Of a DNA stretch of 64,000 nt, positions 52,107 to 61,436 are shown piece after piece. Below the pieces are notes generated by a model. The model was not told where the DNA came from, did no database searches, and saw only the letters and a list, made by a program, of their open reading frames with translations. The DNA is from Nitrospira sp. UBA5698 (GTDB lineage Bacteria; Nitrospirota; Nitrospiria; Nitrospirales; Nitrospiraceae): NCBI GenBank assembly GCA_002420115.1, contig DIHK01000026.1, forward strand, positions 1 through 64,000. Direction: 5' to 3'. Made by a program: the position numbers and the translations under genes. Each line of letters starts with the position of its first letter. The first letter of the stretch is position 1.

Positions 52107-53930
52107 TTAAGGGAGAGCGTGTTGACTCTGTGTCTTCTCCGCAACACGGCGTTTGGCCTGTTGGATTCGCTCTTCATAATCAGGATTGGTCATGCCATGC
52201 TCGCGGAAGCGTTGGAGCAGTTTATCGTTGGAAGGGTCCAGCTCAAGTGAGTGAAGCCATGCGTCACGCGCGTCACTCGACTTCTGTTGTTTGATATAGA
52301 TGTCCCCCAAATGTTCATAGATGACAGGATCATCGCCGACCAGCGAAACGGCCTTCTTGATCTCAATGAGGGCCTCTGCGAGCATACCGGACTTATAGAA
52401 GGCCCAGCCTAGGCTGTCTACATAGTACCCATTCTCCGGTTTCAGCGCGACCGCCCGTTTCGTCAGGGATAGAGCTTGTTCAATCTTGATCCCGCGGTCA
52501 GCATAACTGTACCCGAGATAGTTCAGCGCATCGGCATGATGCGGATCCAGGGAGAGCGCTGTTTCCATCGCGTGTTCCACGTCTTCGAATCGGTTCAACT
52601 TGTCGTAGGCCGTGCCAAGGTTGAAATGAAGGTCGGCGTTCTTAGGATGATGTCGAAGCCCTTCTTCAAACGCTTGGGTGGCCTTTTCAAACTGATCACT
52701 TTGCACATGCGCTAATCCCAGTACAATGAATGGCTCCGGTTGCTTCGGTACCAGATGCACGGCTTCATCGAGATGGGTCACGGCTTCTGGGAACTGTTTA
52801 AGCCGGTAGAGAAGCACACCCAGGTGCATGTGGCTATCTGAGAACTTTGGGTCCAACTGAATGTTGTACCGATAGGCCTCTATTGCCTTCTGAAACTCCT
52901 TCGATTCTTCATATAAATATCCGAGGTAGTCTCGAACCTTCAGCTCAGCCGGCTTGGCGTTCAAAATCTCGGTCAACCGACTAATCGCCTTCGAGAACTC
53001 TTTTTTCTCTCCGTAGATCAGCGCCATCCGCAATTGGGCGTCAAGATCTCCTGGATTGTCCTGCAATATCGTTTCAAGTTCTGCGAGGCCTCCAGTATAG
53101 TCTTTGGTTGCGATATATAACTGGACCAAATGCTGGCGAATATCTCGATTGCGAGGATTGACTTGCTCAAGATATCGTTTCAGAACGGCAATGGCGTTGC
53201 CTTTCTCGTGGCGTGATTCAAAGACAGACGCTTGCGCAAGATAGGCCGGTTCAAAAGCGGGATTCACAGTAATGGCGCGGTCAAAGTACGCCACTGCTTG
53301 CTCAGTGTTTCCGGCCTCCAATGAGATCCGACCCAGGTAATAGTGACCGATCGGTGAATCGGAGCTGTACTGCAGTCCTTTTTTTACGGCTTGCTCCGCC
53401 TCGGCGATTCGCTTTTGGTTTAACAGGATCAACCCTTTGGGGAAATAAGACTCTCCCCTTTCCGGGGCACCGTCGATTGCCTTGTCCAACAGTTCCAGCG
53501 CACGCTCCGGTTTGCCAGCACTGGCAAGGATGCCGGCCATCTGCGTCAGTACCTGAGGCTCTTGTCCCGTCCCCTGTCCAACCTCCTCGGCATATTGAAC
53601 GGCCTGCGGAAAGTCTCCTAACGCAAAATACAAGGCTGCCAAACGCGATTGGACTTCTCGTGACTTCGGGTCGATCTTTAAGGCGGCGTGATACTCCTTG
53701 AGAGCCGTTTCAATATCCTGGGAAAGCTCCGCCTGGTGTCCCATCATGAAATGATAAGTCGCATCGGATTCGGGTGCAGCCGGGGAAGGCGGTTGGGTCG
53801 CAATCGGTGGCTGACCGGTCTTGTGGGGTTGAGGGGCCGCTGCACAGGCAACAAGGACACATGGGATGAGCCAACTTACCCCGAACGGAACAACCCCAGT
53901 TCTCCTAGGCGATCTGCTACCAAACGTCAT
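52107..53930 (-). CDS. TPR-repeat lipoprotein
   Basis: 607 residues. The N-terminal signal ends in the lipobox LVAC (about residues 26-29), predicting a lipid anchor. Residues ~58-590 are about fifteen consecutive TPRs (for example KEYHAALKIDPKSREVQSRL, GHYYLGRISLEAGNTEQAVA). The start has AGGAA eight bases upstream. Similar long TPR lipoproteins act in exopolysaccharide or pilus secretion across the envelope. Here it lies alone next to pilin, so either partnership is conceivable. Confidence 0.85.
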   Translation of the reverse strand: MTFGSRSPRRTGVVPFGVSWLIPCVLVACAAAPQPHKTGQPPIATQPPSPAAPESDATYHFMMGHQAELSQDIETALKEYHAALKIDPKSREVQSRLAALYFALGDFPQAVQYAEEVGQGTGQEPQVLTQMAGILASAGKPERALELLDKAIDGAPERGESYFPKGLILLNQKRIAEAEQAVKKGLQYSSDSPIGHYYLGRISLEAGNTEQAVAYFDRAITVNPAFEPAYLAQASVFESRHEKGNAIAVLKRYLEQVNPRNRDIRQHLVQLYIATKDYTGGLAELETILQDNPGDLDAQLRMALIYGEKKEFSKAISRLTEILNAKPAELKVRDYLGYLYEESKEFQKAIEAYRYNIQLDPKFSDSHMHLGVLLYRLKQFPEAVTHLDEAVHLVPKQPEPFIVLGLAHVQSDQFEKATQAFEEGLRHHPKNADLHFNLGTAYDKLNRFEDVEHAMETALSLDPHHADALNYLGYSYADRGIKIEQALSLTKRAVALKPENGYYVDSLGWAFYKSGMLAEALIEIKKAVSLVGDDPVIYEHLGDIYIKQQKSSDARDAWLHSLELDPSNDKLLQRFREHGMTNPDYEERIQQAKRRVAEKTQSQHALP

Positions 53931-54233
53931 GATTAGTTCCTACCTACTGTGTTGATTAGGTTGGGTGGGCATTGGTACAGGGAGATTATACCGAGTGACG
54001 GAGGGATGCGCAAACCGCCCGATGTCTCATTGGGAAGTAGAGAAGGTTCTCCAGTTTGATGCTTGTGTTGTGTTCAAGCGAGTGAGGCGTCTTTCATGAG
54101 GGGCCTTTCGAGTGTGGGATATGAGTCTTGAGAGGAATGACCATGCCGTTGAGTCCGGCCCCCCTGTTGGAACGTCCTGGATTGCCTATCAGCGAGTTTG
54201 GCTGAAGTCGTAACGGAGCTTCTCAGCGGCCTG
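53931..54233. other. Intergenic region between dnaB and the TPR lipoprotein gene
   Basis: About 300 bases with no convincing reading frame, RNA gene or strong hairpin. It should carry the promoter for the leftward TPR gene. Confidence 0.5.
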
Positions 54234-55586
54234 TTAAGCTTCACGAAGATCGAGGCTTTCAAATTTGGCGTAGCGATCCTGAAAAAACAGTTCTTTCTTC
54301 CCGATGGGTCCGTTTCGATGCTTACTGACAATAATATCGGCAATCCCCTTTCGTTCTGAGTTCTGGTCGTACACATCTTCGCGGTAAATGAACATGACTA
54401 CATCGGCATCTTGCTCGATTGCTCCGCTTTCCCGAAGATCGGCCAGCATGGGAATGGGTGGCTTGCGCGCCTCCACGGCCCGACTCAACTGAGACAGTGC
54501 GACCACTGGCACATTGAGCTCTTTAGCTAAGGCTTTCAACGAGCGAGAGATATCGGAAATCTCCTGTTGGCGAGATTCCGAATCGCTTCGGCCCTGCATC
54601 AACTGGAGGTAGTCGACGATGAGCAGGTCCAGCCCTTTTTCCGCTTTGAGGCGACGGGCTTTCCCGCGCATCTGCTGGACGGTGATTCCTCCGGTGTCGT
54701 CGATATAGATTGAGGCCTGTTCCAACCGGCCGGCTGCCTCCGCCAGTCTCCACCAGTCTTCTTTCTGCAGTTTGCCCGTGCGGAGCGCATGTGAATCGAC
54801 TCGTGCCTCAGAGCTGAGCATGCGCAGGACGATTTGAGGTTTGGACATTTCCAAACTGAAGATACCGACGACCGTATTGGCGTGAATGGCGGCATGTGTC
54901 GCAAACCCTAACGCCAGACTTGTTTTTCCCATACTTGGTCGCCCTGCGACAACGACCAGGTCAGAAGCCTGAAGCCCGGCGGTGATGTCATCAAGATCAT
55001 AGTACCCTGTCGGTACACCGGTGACATGTTCTTTTCGTTTCGACAGTTTATCGATGACATCCAAACTTTCTTTAATGACCTGACTGATTGGGCTAAACGA
55101 TCGCTCTAGTTTCCCTTGAGCAATGCTGAACACTGACCGCTCGGCGAAATCGAGCAAGTCATCAATGGAGGCGGTTCCCTCATATCCTCTGGTGAGTACC
55201 TCTGTCGACGTGCTAATCAGCTGGCGGGCGACGGCTTTATCTCGAACGATTTTGCAGTGATAGCGAATGTTGGCTGAACTTGGGACGATCTGAACCAATT
55301 CCGCGAGGTACGCCGCCCCTCCTACCGCTTCGAGCTCTTTTCGAGCCTTGAGCCGCTCGGTCAACGTGATGTGATCGATGACTTCGCCAGTGTCGGCCAG
55401 CTCAAGCATTGCCTGAAAAACTTTCTTGTGGGCAGTGCGGTAGAAGTCGTCTTCGACCAGCAGCTCCATCGCCTTCGGCATGGCGGCGTTATCGAGCAAG
55501 ATGGCGCCGAGCACCGATTGCTCTGCTTCCAAGTTTTGAGGTGGGAGCTTCGGTTGAGAGAGATCAACTGAACCGCCAGCCATCAT
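54234..55586 (-). CDS. dnaB: Replicative DNA helicase
   Basis: 450 residues, full length. The N-terminal domain has PPQNLEAEQSVLGAILLDN; the RecA-like helicase domain has Walker A GRPSMGKTSLALGF (about residue 205), Walker B LDLLIVDYLQLM and the arginine-finger region near the end. DnaB unwinds DNA at the replication fork as a hexamer. No intein is present. Its start overlaps the hisZ stop as ATGA, so expression is coupled to that amino-acid biosynthesis operon. Confidence 0.96.
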   Translation of the reverse strand: MMAGGSVDLSQPKLPPQNLEAEQSVLGAILLDNAAMPKAMELLVEDDFYRTAHKKVFQAMLELADTGEVIDHITLTERLKARKELEAVGGAAYLAELVQIVPSSANIRYHCKIVRDKAVARQLISTSTEVLTRGYEGTASIDDLLDFAERSVFSIAQGKLERSFSPISQVIKESLDVIDKLSKRKEHVTGVPTGYYDLDDITAGLQASDLVVVAGRPSMGKTSLALGFATHAAIHANTVVGIFSLEMSKPQIVLRMLSSEARVDSHALRTGKLQKEDWWRLAEAAGRLEQASIYIDDTGGITVQQMRGKARRLKAEKGLDLLIVDYLQLMQGRSDSESRQQEISDISRSLKALAKELNVPVVALSQLSRAVEARKPPIPMLADLRESGAIEQDADVVMFIYREDVYDQNSERKGIADIIVSKHRNGPIGKKELFFQDRYAKFESLDLREA

Positions 55587-56977
55587 GGTGCCTCTTCGTG
55601 GCGGACCTGCAGCATGCGAATAAGATTCTGTCTCAATACCGTTCGTCTCTGAACCTTGGCCGTGCTCGTCGTGTTTTCGACTCGTTGTGGCGTGCTCGGT
55701 TGCAATAGTAAGACACGATCCTCGTGAGATCGATCCGTACCGATCACGATCGTTGTCGAGGCATCTGATGCACGACCAACATCCGCAGCCATACGGATCA
55801 AGTCTTGGCCAGATGCTGCGATAGATCGTTGCAGTACTCGCAGGCCAGCCTGGCGAAGTTCCTGCGCGAGGGAAACCAGGTCATGGGACGAATTCGTGGG
55901 GCCTACCACAAGGATTTTGGAGTCAAGAGGCTGCATGGCTCCGGAAAGATTGAGGCTTCGGAAGAGGCGATCGACATTGAGTCCAAATCCTGTGGATGGT
56001 AGATCACGGCCGAACCGCCCGATGAGGTGGTTGTACCGCCCTCCTCCGCCTAATTCCACTTCGATCCCATCCGAGAACACGTCAAAGACCACCCCATCGT
56101 AGTAATCGAATCCTCGAAACTCGCCTAAATCAAGCAGGAGCAGGTCTTTGAATCCTGAGGCGCACAGTATTCCATAGACACTGGCCAATCGATCTAATGC
56201 ACGTAACAGAGCATTCTCACCTTTGGCGAGAATGCGTCCTTTGACTAAGACTTCAGCTGTTCCGCAGAGCTCAAGGGCGTCCAGGATTCGATGAGCAGAA
56301 CGCTTGCCCACGCGCTCCTCTAGGAGAATTTCTTCGAGCCGCGGCAAATCTTTTCTGGCAGCGGCCTCTTCAGCCCGTTTCCTCCCATCGGCGGAGAGTC
56401 CGGCGCACACCAGGAGACCCTTGAAGAACCCGACATGCCCCAGCGAGACCTTGAACGACTGTAGCCCAACCTGACGAAGTGACTCGATCATCACGGTGAT
56501 CATCTCGCAGTCTGCGGATGGATCGTCCGTTCCAATCAGCTCGGCACCGACTTGAAAGATCTCGCGGTCCCGGCCGACATGCTCTGGTTCATAGCGAAAT
56601 ACTGTGGCGCGATAGGACAACCGTAACGGAAGACGAGCTCCGACCATACCCATGGCGACCGTTCGAGCGATTTGAGCGGTGACGTCAGGTCTTAAGAGCA
56701 GGATGCGACCGGTCGTCCTATCGATGATTTTGTACGAATTTTCCGCTAATCTTGGTTCCAGACCTGGCGCCAATACGTCGAGATACTCAAAAGTCGGGAG
56801 GATGATCTCGTCGTAGCCAGCTCCGTAAAACCCCTGAAGTAGCTCGGATTCCAGATGCCGAACGTGGCGGGTCGCCTCCGGAAGAATGGTCGCCATTCCA
56901 ACCGGAACAAGTGAGTGTTTGCGTACGAGGGACACCTTCTCCAAAGAGAGCGCGCGCGCCGGAGGGGCAGCAGCCAT
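55583..56977 (-). CDS. hisZ: ATP phosphoribosyltransferase regulatory subunit (HisS-like)
   Basis: 464 residues with a class II aaRS-like core: motif 2 VFRYEPEHVGRDREIFQVGA and motif 3-like GGGGRYNHLIGRF with GFGLNVDRLF. HisZ pairs with short HisG for the first step of histidine synthesis. HisS-specific motifs are weaker, which favours HisZ. A C-terminal segment (SKILVVGPTNSSHDLVSLAQ onward) looks like a diverged anticodon-binding-type domain, which makes the protein longer than many HisZ. HisG is not next to it. A histidyl-tRNA synthetase identity is the main alternative. Confidence 0.85.
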   Translation of the reverse strand: MAAAPPARALSLEKVSLVRKHSLVPVGMATILPEATRHVRHLESELLQGFYGAGYDEIILPTFEYLDVLAPGLEPRLAENSYKIIDRTTGRILLLRPDVTAQIARTVAMGMVGARLPLRLSYRATVFRYEPEHVGRDREIFQVGAELIGTDDPSADCEMITVMIESLRQVGLQSFKVSLGHVGFFKGLLVCAGLSADGRKRAEEAAARKDLPRLEEILLEERVGKRSAHRILDALELCGTAEVLVKGRILAKGENALLRALDRLASVYGILCASGFKDLLLLDLGEFRGFDYYDGVVFDVFSDGIEVELGGGGRYNHLIGRFGRDLPSTGFGLNVDRLFRSLNLSGAMQPLDSKILVVGPTNSSHDLVSLAQELRQAGLRVLQRSIAASGQDLIRMAADVGRASDASTTIVIGTDRSHEDRVLLLQPSTPQRVENTTSTAKVQRRTVLRQNLIRMLQVRHEEAP

Positions 56978-56999
56978 AATAGCCTAATGACGACGATAA

Positions 57000-58598
57000 C
57001 TATGACAGATTCGCGACCTTGACGGAGAGAATATTTGAGCTCGCACGAATCTCGTTCAGTACCGCAGCAGGAAACTCCGTATCCGACCCGATGATCAGAA
57101 GGGCATCGCCTCCACGTTTTTCCAAGGCACACTGCATGCGGAGAATATTGATCGCCCGATCACCGAGGACTTTCCCCACCATTCCGATGACTCCGGGACG
57201 GTCCACGTTATGGATGAGCAGCATGTGTCCTTCGGGGACAACCTCAACTTTGAATTGGTCGATCTCGGTAATTCTGGCTTCCTTTTTATGATACAGCGTA
57301 CCTGCGACCTGGTGGGATGCTTTCCCCGCTTCGACACGAACCCGTATCAGGCTCGTGAAATCTCCGGCATCAGTACTCTTAATCTCTTTGACTTCGATAC
57401 CGCGTTCTTTTGCCACGATAGGAGCGTTTACATAATTGACCGGGTGTTCCATGATGGGGTTAAGCAGACCTTTTAGAACCGCAATGGTCAAGGGCGCAAT
57501 GGAAAGACCAGTCACTTCGCCGCTGTACTCCACTGTCACTCGTTCGAGACCGGCCTGTAGTAACTGGGTCTGAAGAGAGCCAAGCTTTTCAGCTAATGTG
57601 AGGAAAGGTTGCAGGCGAGGCAGCAGTTCTGGTGCGACGGAAGGAATATTGACGGCCCCTTTTGCCACGCCCTTGGTAAAGTAGTCGACGATCTGTTCGG
57701 CGATCCCGATGGCGACGTTCTCCTGCGCCTCCGTGGTCTGGGCACCGATATGCGGAGTGCAGATAAAATTATCCAATGCCAGGAGTGGATTGTCGGGTTT
57801 CACGGGTTCTTCTTCGAATACATCGAAGGCGGCCGCAGCCACTCGTTTTGTTTTTAACGCGTCGCATAAATCCTGTTCGTTGATAATTCCGCCGCGCGCG
57901 CAATTGACGATGAGTACTCCGGGCTTCATTTTGGCGATGGCTTGGCTGTTAATGATACCTTTGGTTTCCGGAGTCAACGGTGTGTGAACGGAAATAATGT
58001 CGGCTCGCCTGAACAATTCATCAAGATCCAACATGGTCACGCCCATCCGCTCGGCGCGTTCAGGCGTGAGGTACGGATCAAATGCGACGACGGTCATACC
58101 GATTCCCTGCGCCATCTTGGTCAAGTGACTGCCGATTTGTCCGGCACCGATGATGCCAAGCACTTTGTTGTAGAGCTCGACACCCATGAACTTATCTTTT
58201 TCCCACTTGCCGGACTTGACTGAAGCGGTGGCTTGGGGAATGCGCCGGCTCATGGCGCAAATCATGGACATCGTATGCTCGGCCGTCGTCACGGTATTGC
58301 CGCCAGGGGTATTCATGACGACGATGCCGCGACGAGTCGCCGCGGGTGTGTCGACATTGTCGAGACCGGATCCAGCCCGACCCACCACCTTGAGCTTTTC
58401 AGCTGCAGCAAGCAGCTCCTCGGTCACCTTCGTGCCGGATCGAACGATTAATCCATCGGCGTCCTTGATTTCTTTGAACAGCTCATCCTTCGGCATTTTG
58501 GACTTCACCACCACGGTGAATCCCGCCTTTTCCAAAGCGTCCACCCCTTGTTTCGACAAGCTATCACTGATCAGAATTTTCATGCCTGCTGCCGCCAT
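57000..58598 (-). CDS. serA: D-3-phosphoglycerate dehydrogenase
   Basis: 532 residues from the ATG at 58598, preceded by GAGGGGAG; an internal ATG at 58583 is possible. VVGRAGSGLDNVD, the NAD fold LGIIGAGQIGSHL, VNCARGGIINEQDLCDAL and FICTPHIGAQTTEAQENVA show the long SerA type. An intervening domain (about 315-450) and a C-terminal ACT domain (VDRPGVIGMVGKVLG) give serine feedback control in homologues. It performs the first step of serine synthesis. The aminotransferase gene 17 bases upstream probably does the second. Confidence 0.96.
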   Translation of the reverse strand: MAAAGMKILISDSLSKQGVDALEKAGFTVVVKSKMPKDELFKEIKDADGLIVRSGTKVTEELLAAAEKLKVVGRAGSGLDNVDTPAATRRGIVVMNTPGGNTVTTAEHTMSMICAMSRRIPQATASVKSGKWEKDKFMGVELYNKVLGIIGAGQIGSHLTKMAQGIGMTVVAFDPYLTPERAERMGVTMLDLDELFRRADIISVHTPLTPETKGIINSQAIAKMKPGVLIVNCARGGIINEQDLCDALKTKRVAAAAFDVFEEEPVKPDNPLLALDNFICTPHIGAQTTEAQENVAIGIAEQIVDYFTKGVAKGAVNIPSVAPELLPRLQPFLTLAEKLGSLQTQLLQAGLERVTVEYSGEVTGLSIAPLTIAVLKGLLNPIMEHPVNYVNAPIVAKERGIEVKEIKSTDAGDFTSLIRVRVEAGKASHQVAGTLYHKKEARITEIDQFKVEVVPEGHMLLIHNVDRPGVIGMVGKVLGDRAINILRMQCALEKRGGDALLIIGSDTEFPAAVLNEIRASSNILSVKVANLS

Positions 58599-58615
58599 GT
58601 CTCCCCTCACTCTGG

Positions 58616-59758
58616 TTACTTTGCCATCAAAAGCTCTTGCGCTTTCCCGACGCCGCTGCCTAATTTGACGGGATGGCCGAGCCCTTTCAATACCATTTCT
58701 GTTGCAGCTAATGCCGCGATGACATCGAACGAATCAGCGTATCCCATGTGAGAGAGGCGGAAAATTTTCCCCTTGAGGTGATCTTGCCCACCCGCTGCCG
58801 TCATGCCGTATTGGACACGGAGGTTCTTATAGATGGCCTGTCCATCCACTCCTTCCGGGGCGCAGACTGCGGTCAAGGCATCGCTTGGCGATTCTTTTGG
58901 AAAGAGCGCCAAACCAGCAGCTTTGACTCCTTCACGCATGGCATGGGCTAATCGTCCTTGCCTGGCGAACATATTGTCCAGCCCTTCGGCTTTCATGATT
59001 CGAAATACTTCTTGTAATCCAATGATCAATGAAACGGTTGGAGTGAAGGCGGTCTGATTCTTGACCTGATTCTCGCGTTCCTTCTTGAAGTTGAAATAAA
59101 AGGAGGCATTCTTGGCTTTGTCGGCTAAGGCCCAGGCCTTATCGCTGACGCTCACGAATGCCATACCGGGAGGAAGCATCAACGCCTTTTGCGAGCCGGT
59201 GATGACGACATCCAACCCCCAGGCATCGGTCTTAATATCGAACACGCCAAGTGCCGTGATCGCGTCGACCACTAAAATGGTGTTCTCGTAGCCTTTGACA
59301 ATTTCACCCAGTGCCTTGACATCGTGAGACACTCCCGTCGAGGTTTCACTGGCCTGTATGTAGACCGCCTTAATCGATGGATCTTTTTTCAGCGCATCAG
59401 CGACCTGCTGGGGATTGATCGCGTGGCCCCATTCAACTTTGATCTCAGTGGGCTGTACCCCAAAAGTTTTACAGAGCTTCCCCCACCGCTCTCCAAATTT
59501 GCCGGCATTGATACAAAGAGCCTTGTCCCCAGGTGAGAGGAAGTTGGAGACGGATCCTTCCATTCCGCCGGTGCCGGATGCAGCCAGCATCAAGACGTCA
59601 TTCCTGGTCTGAAACAGCCATTGTAGCCCCTCGCGTACCTCGGCAAAGATCGGGTCGAATTCGGGGGCGCGATGATGGATCATCGGACGAGCCATCGCCA
59701 ACAACACCTCCGGGGGTACTGGTGTCGGGCCTGGAGCTAAGAGATAGCGCTTCAGCAT
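58616..59758 (-). CDS. Class V PLP-dependent aminotransferase (serine-pathway candidate)
   Basis: 380 residues. The fold type I motifs are LAPGPTPVPPEVLLAMARPM, ASGTGGMEGSVSNFLSPGD, ILVVDAITALGVFDI and the PLP lysine in VITGSQKALMLPPG. The family covers alanine-glyoxylate and serine-pyruvate transaminases and the so-called soluble hydrogenase 42-kDa subunit. Being paired with serA, it is likely to act on 3-phosphohydroxypyruvate or serine/glyoxylate. True SerC has different motifs and is absent here. AGGAGG lies ten bases before the start. Confidence 0.9.
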   Translation of the reverse strand: MLKRYLLAPGPTPVPPEVLLAMARPMIHHRAPEFDPIFAEVREGLQWLFQTRNDVLMLAASGTGGMEGSVSNFLSPGDKALCINAGKFGERWGKLCKTFGVQPTEIKVEWGHAINPQQVADALKKDPSIKAVYIQASETSTGVSHDVKALGEIVKGYENTILVVDAITALGVFDIKTDAWGLDVVITGSQKALMLPPGMAFVSVSDKAWALADKAKNASFYFNFKKERENQVKNQTAFTPTVSLIIGLQEVFRIMKAEGLDNMFARQGRLAHAMREGVKAAGLALFPKESPSDALTAVCAPEGVDGQAIYKNLRVQYGMTAAGGQDHLKGKIFRLSHMGYADSFDVIAALAATEMVLKGLGHPVKLGSGVGKAQELLMAK

Positions 59759-60069
59759 GGATCAAGACCTCCTCAGAAATAACAATGTAAATTCGGTAAG
59801 ATAGCTCTCTGGAGAGGGCGTACGCTACCATTTGCCTAAGGAGGCTGTCAAGGAATTGAGCGACAAGATTGCCTGCGTGATTCGGTCTCCGCTGAGCCGC
59901 AGCTGATGCCCGTTCTGAGGGCATCCATTCGTGGGAATGAGAAGCAATGGGGTTGCAGGCCAACCCTGAGCAGCAATGTTAAAGGACTGCATGTCCAGTC
60001 GATTTCTTGACAAGTTTGCAGGGGATCGATAGGCTCTCCCTTATGCTGTGGCTTGTGGTGAGGTGCGTG
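59759..60069. other. Divergent promoter region between aminotransferase and mltD genes
   Basis: About 310 bases between two genes transcribed away from each other, so it must contain both promoters. On the minus strand a perfect TTGACA lies at 59846-59851, but the -10 match 18 bases on (TAGCGT) is weak. No gene seen. Confidence 0.45.
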
Positions 60070-61374
60070 ATGCGATCGCGTTGGACTGCGGGAATTGCGG
60101 CTAGCTGTGTGGTGGGCACTGTCTTACTAGCGTTTCCCTATCGAGGTCTGGCGCAAGATGCGGCTGCTGGGGACCGGTCTTCCTCTTCGCTCTACCCTGC
60201 CGGTCAGGAGACAGTACTTGAAGGGATCGACTCTGCTCAAGAAAACGGCGATGACCTGGATCCCAATCTGATTCCCTTGGAACCTGAGCTGACGGCGTCG
60301 CCTCCTGATCTTTCCTCCAGCGACAATTCAGCTGAGACACCTTCGGGTGAGACTGCAGTCAGCGGAGGATCGTCAGGACCTCAGGAGACGCTCTACAATA
60401 TTCCCGTAGTGATTGATCAATCGGTGCAGAGCCACATCCGGTTTTTTAACACTTCAATTCGGGATCGATTCGAGCAGTGGATGGTGCGGCTCAATCGCTA
60501 CCGTCCGCTGGTCGAAAACATCTTTGCGGAATTCAACCTTCCGAGTGATCTCGTGCATTTGTCCTTGGTTGAAAGTGGGTTTAATCCGTACGCCTATTCG
60601 AGAGCCAAAGCGACGGGTCCATGGCAGTTTATGAAAGGGACTGGAAAGCTGTATGGGTTACGGATTGATCACTATGTGGACGAACGACGAGATCCTATTA
60701 AGTCGACGGTAGCAGCAGCGCGGTATCTCAGGGATCTCTATGATATTTTCGGAACTTGGCCTTTGGCAATGGCAGCCTATAATGCCGGAGAAGGAAAGGT
60801 GTTACGCGCACTTCATAAGGCTCAAGCCGAATCGTTTTCCGAGATCTCCCGGACCAAATTGATTCGGCCGGAAACGAAGCAATATGTACCTCGGATTATG
60901 GCTGCTACGATCATTGCTCGGAATCCGGACCAATATGGGTTTGCTCAAAACCCGGTTCCTCCTCATGAGTTTGAGGAAGTCGTCGTGACTCGCCCACTGC
61001 ACTTCCGGGCCATTGCCAACGTCACGGGCATTTCGTACAACGATCTTCGACTCTTGAATCCCGAACTTCGTCGGGATGCAACGCCCCCGGACGAAGCGGC
61101 CTATCACCTGAAGGTTCCCGTCGGAATGAGCTCAAAAGTTCTGGAATTGCTTGAACGAGTTCCCACGCACAAGTTTCCTCCCGTGGCAATGATGGCGGAT
61201 CGAGAGATCGCACGTCCCAAGGTCAGTGCATCACACCTGTATCGCGTTCGGATAGGGGACACACTTCAAAAAATCTCGCGAAAGTTTGGAATTCCCATCA
61301 AGACCATCAAGGCCCGCAATAATATTTCCGGCCCCGGCATTCGAGCTGGTGAACTGCTGCATCTCGCCCGATAA
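60070..61374 (+). CDS. mltD: Membrane-bound lytic transglycosylase with LysM domains
   Basis: 434 residues from the ATG at 60070, which has GTGAGGTG six bases upstream; the open frame extends to 60007. A signal peptide ends near GLAQD. After a Ser/Pro-rich linker, the SLT domain shows the catalytic Glu in SLVESGFNPYAYSRAKATGP and AAYNAGEGKVLRAL. A degenerate LysM (~330-380) and a good C-terminal LysM (YRVRIGDTLQKISRKFGI) bind peptidoglycan. It cleaves glycan strands during wall remodelling. Confidence 0.93.
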   Translation: MRSRWTAGIAASCVVGTVLLAFPYRGLAQDAAAGDRSSSSLYPAGQETVLEGIDSAQENGDDLDPNLIPLEPELTASPPDLSSSDNSAETPSGETAVSGGSSGPQETLYNIPVVIDQSVQSHIRFFNTSIRDRFEQWMVRLNRYRPLVENIFAEFNLPSDLVHLSLVESGFNPYAYSRAKATGPWQFMKGTGKLYGLRIDHYVDERRDPIKSTVAAARYLRDLYDIFGTWPLAMAAYNAGEGKVLRALHKAQAESFSEISRTKLIRPETKQYVPRIMAATIIARNPDQYGFAQNPVPPHEFEEVVVTRPLHFRAIANVTGISYNDLRLLNPELRRDATPPDEAAYHLKVPVGMSSKVLELLERVPTHKFPPVAMMADREIARPKVSASHLYRVRIGDTLQKISRKFGIPIKTIKARNNISGPGIRAGELLHLAR

Positions 61375-61436
61375 TAGCAGCGGGCGGACCTCTGGAAAGA
61401 TCCATACACCCGCTTCATTTCGTTTAGGTGGATGGC

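Noticed and set aside
61378..61420. AGCGGG/CCCGCT arms between mltD and the TPR gene as a terminator
   Set aside because: Only six paired bases with a loop of over 20 bases and no T-run.
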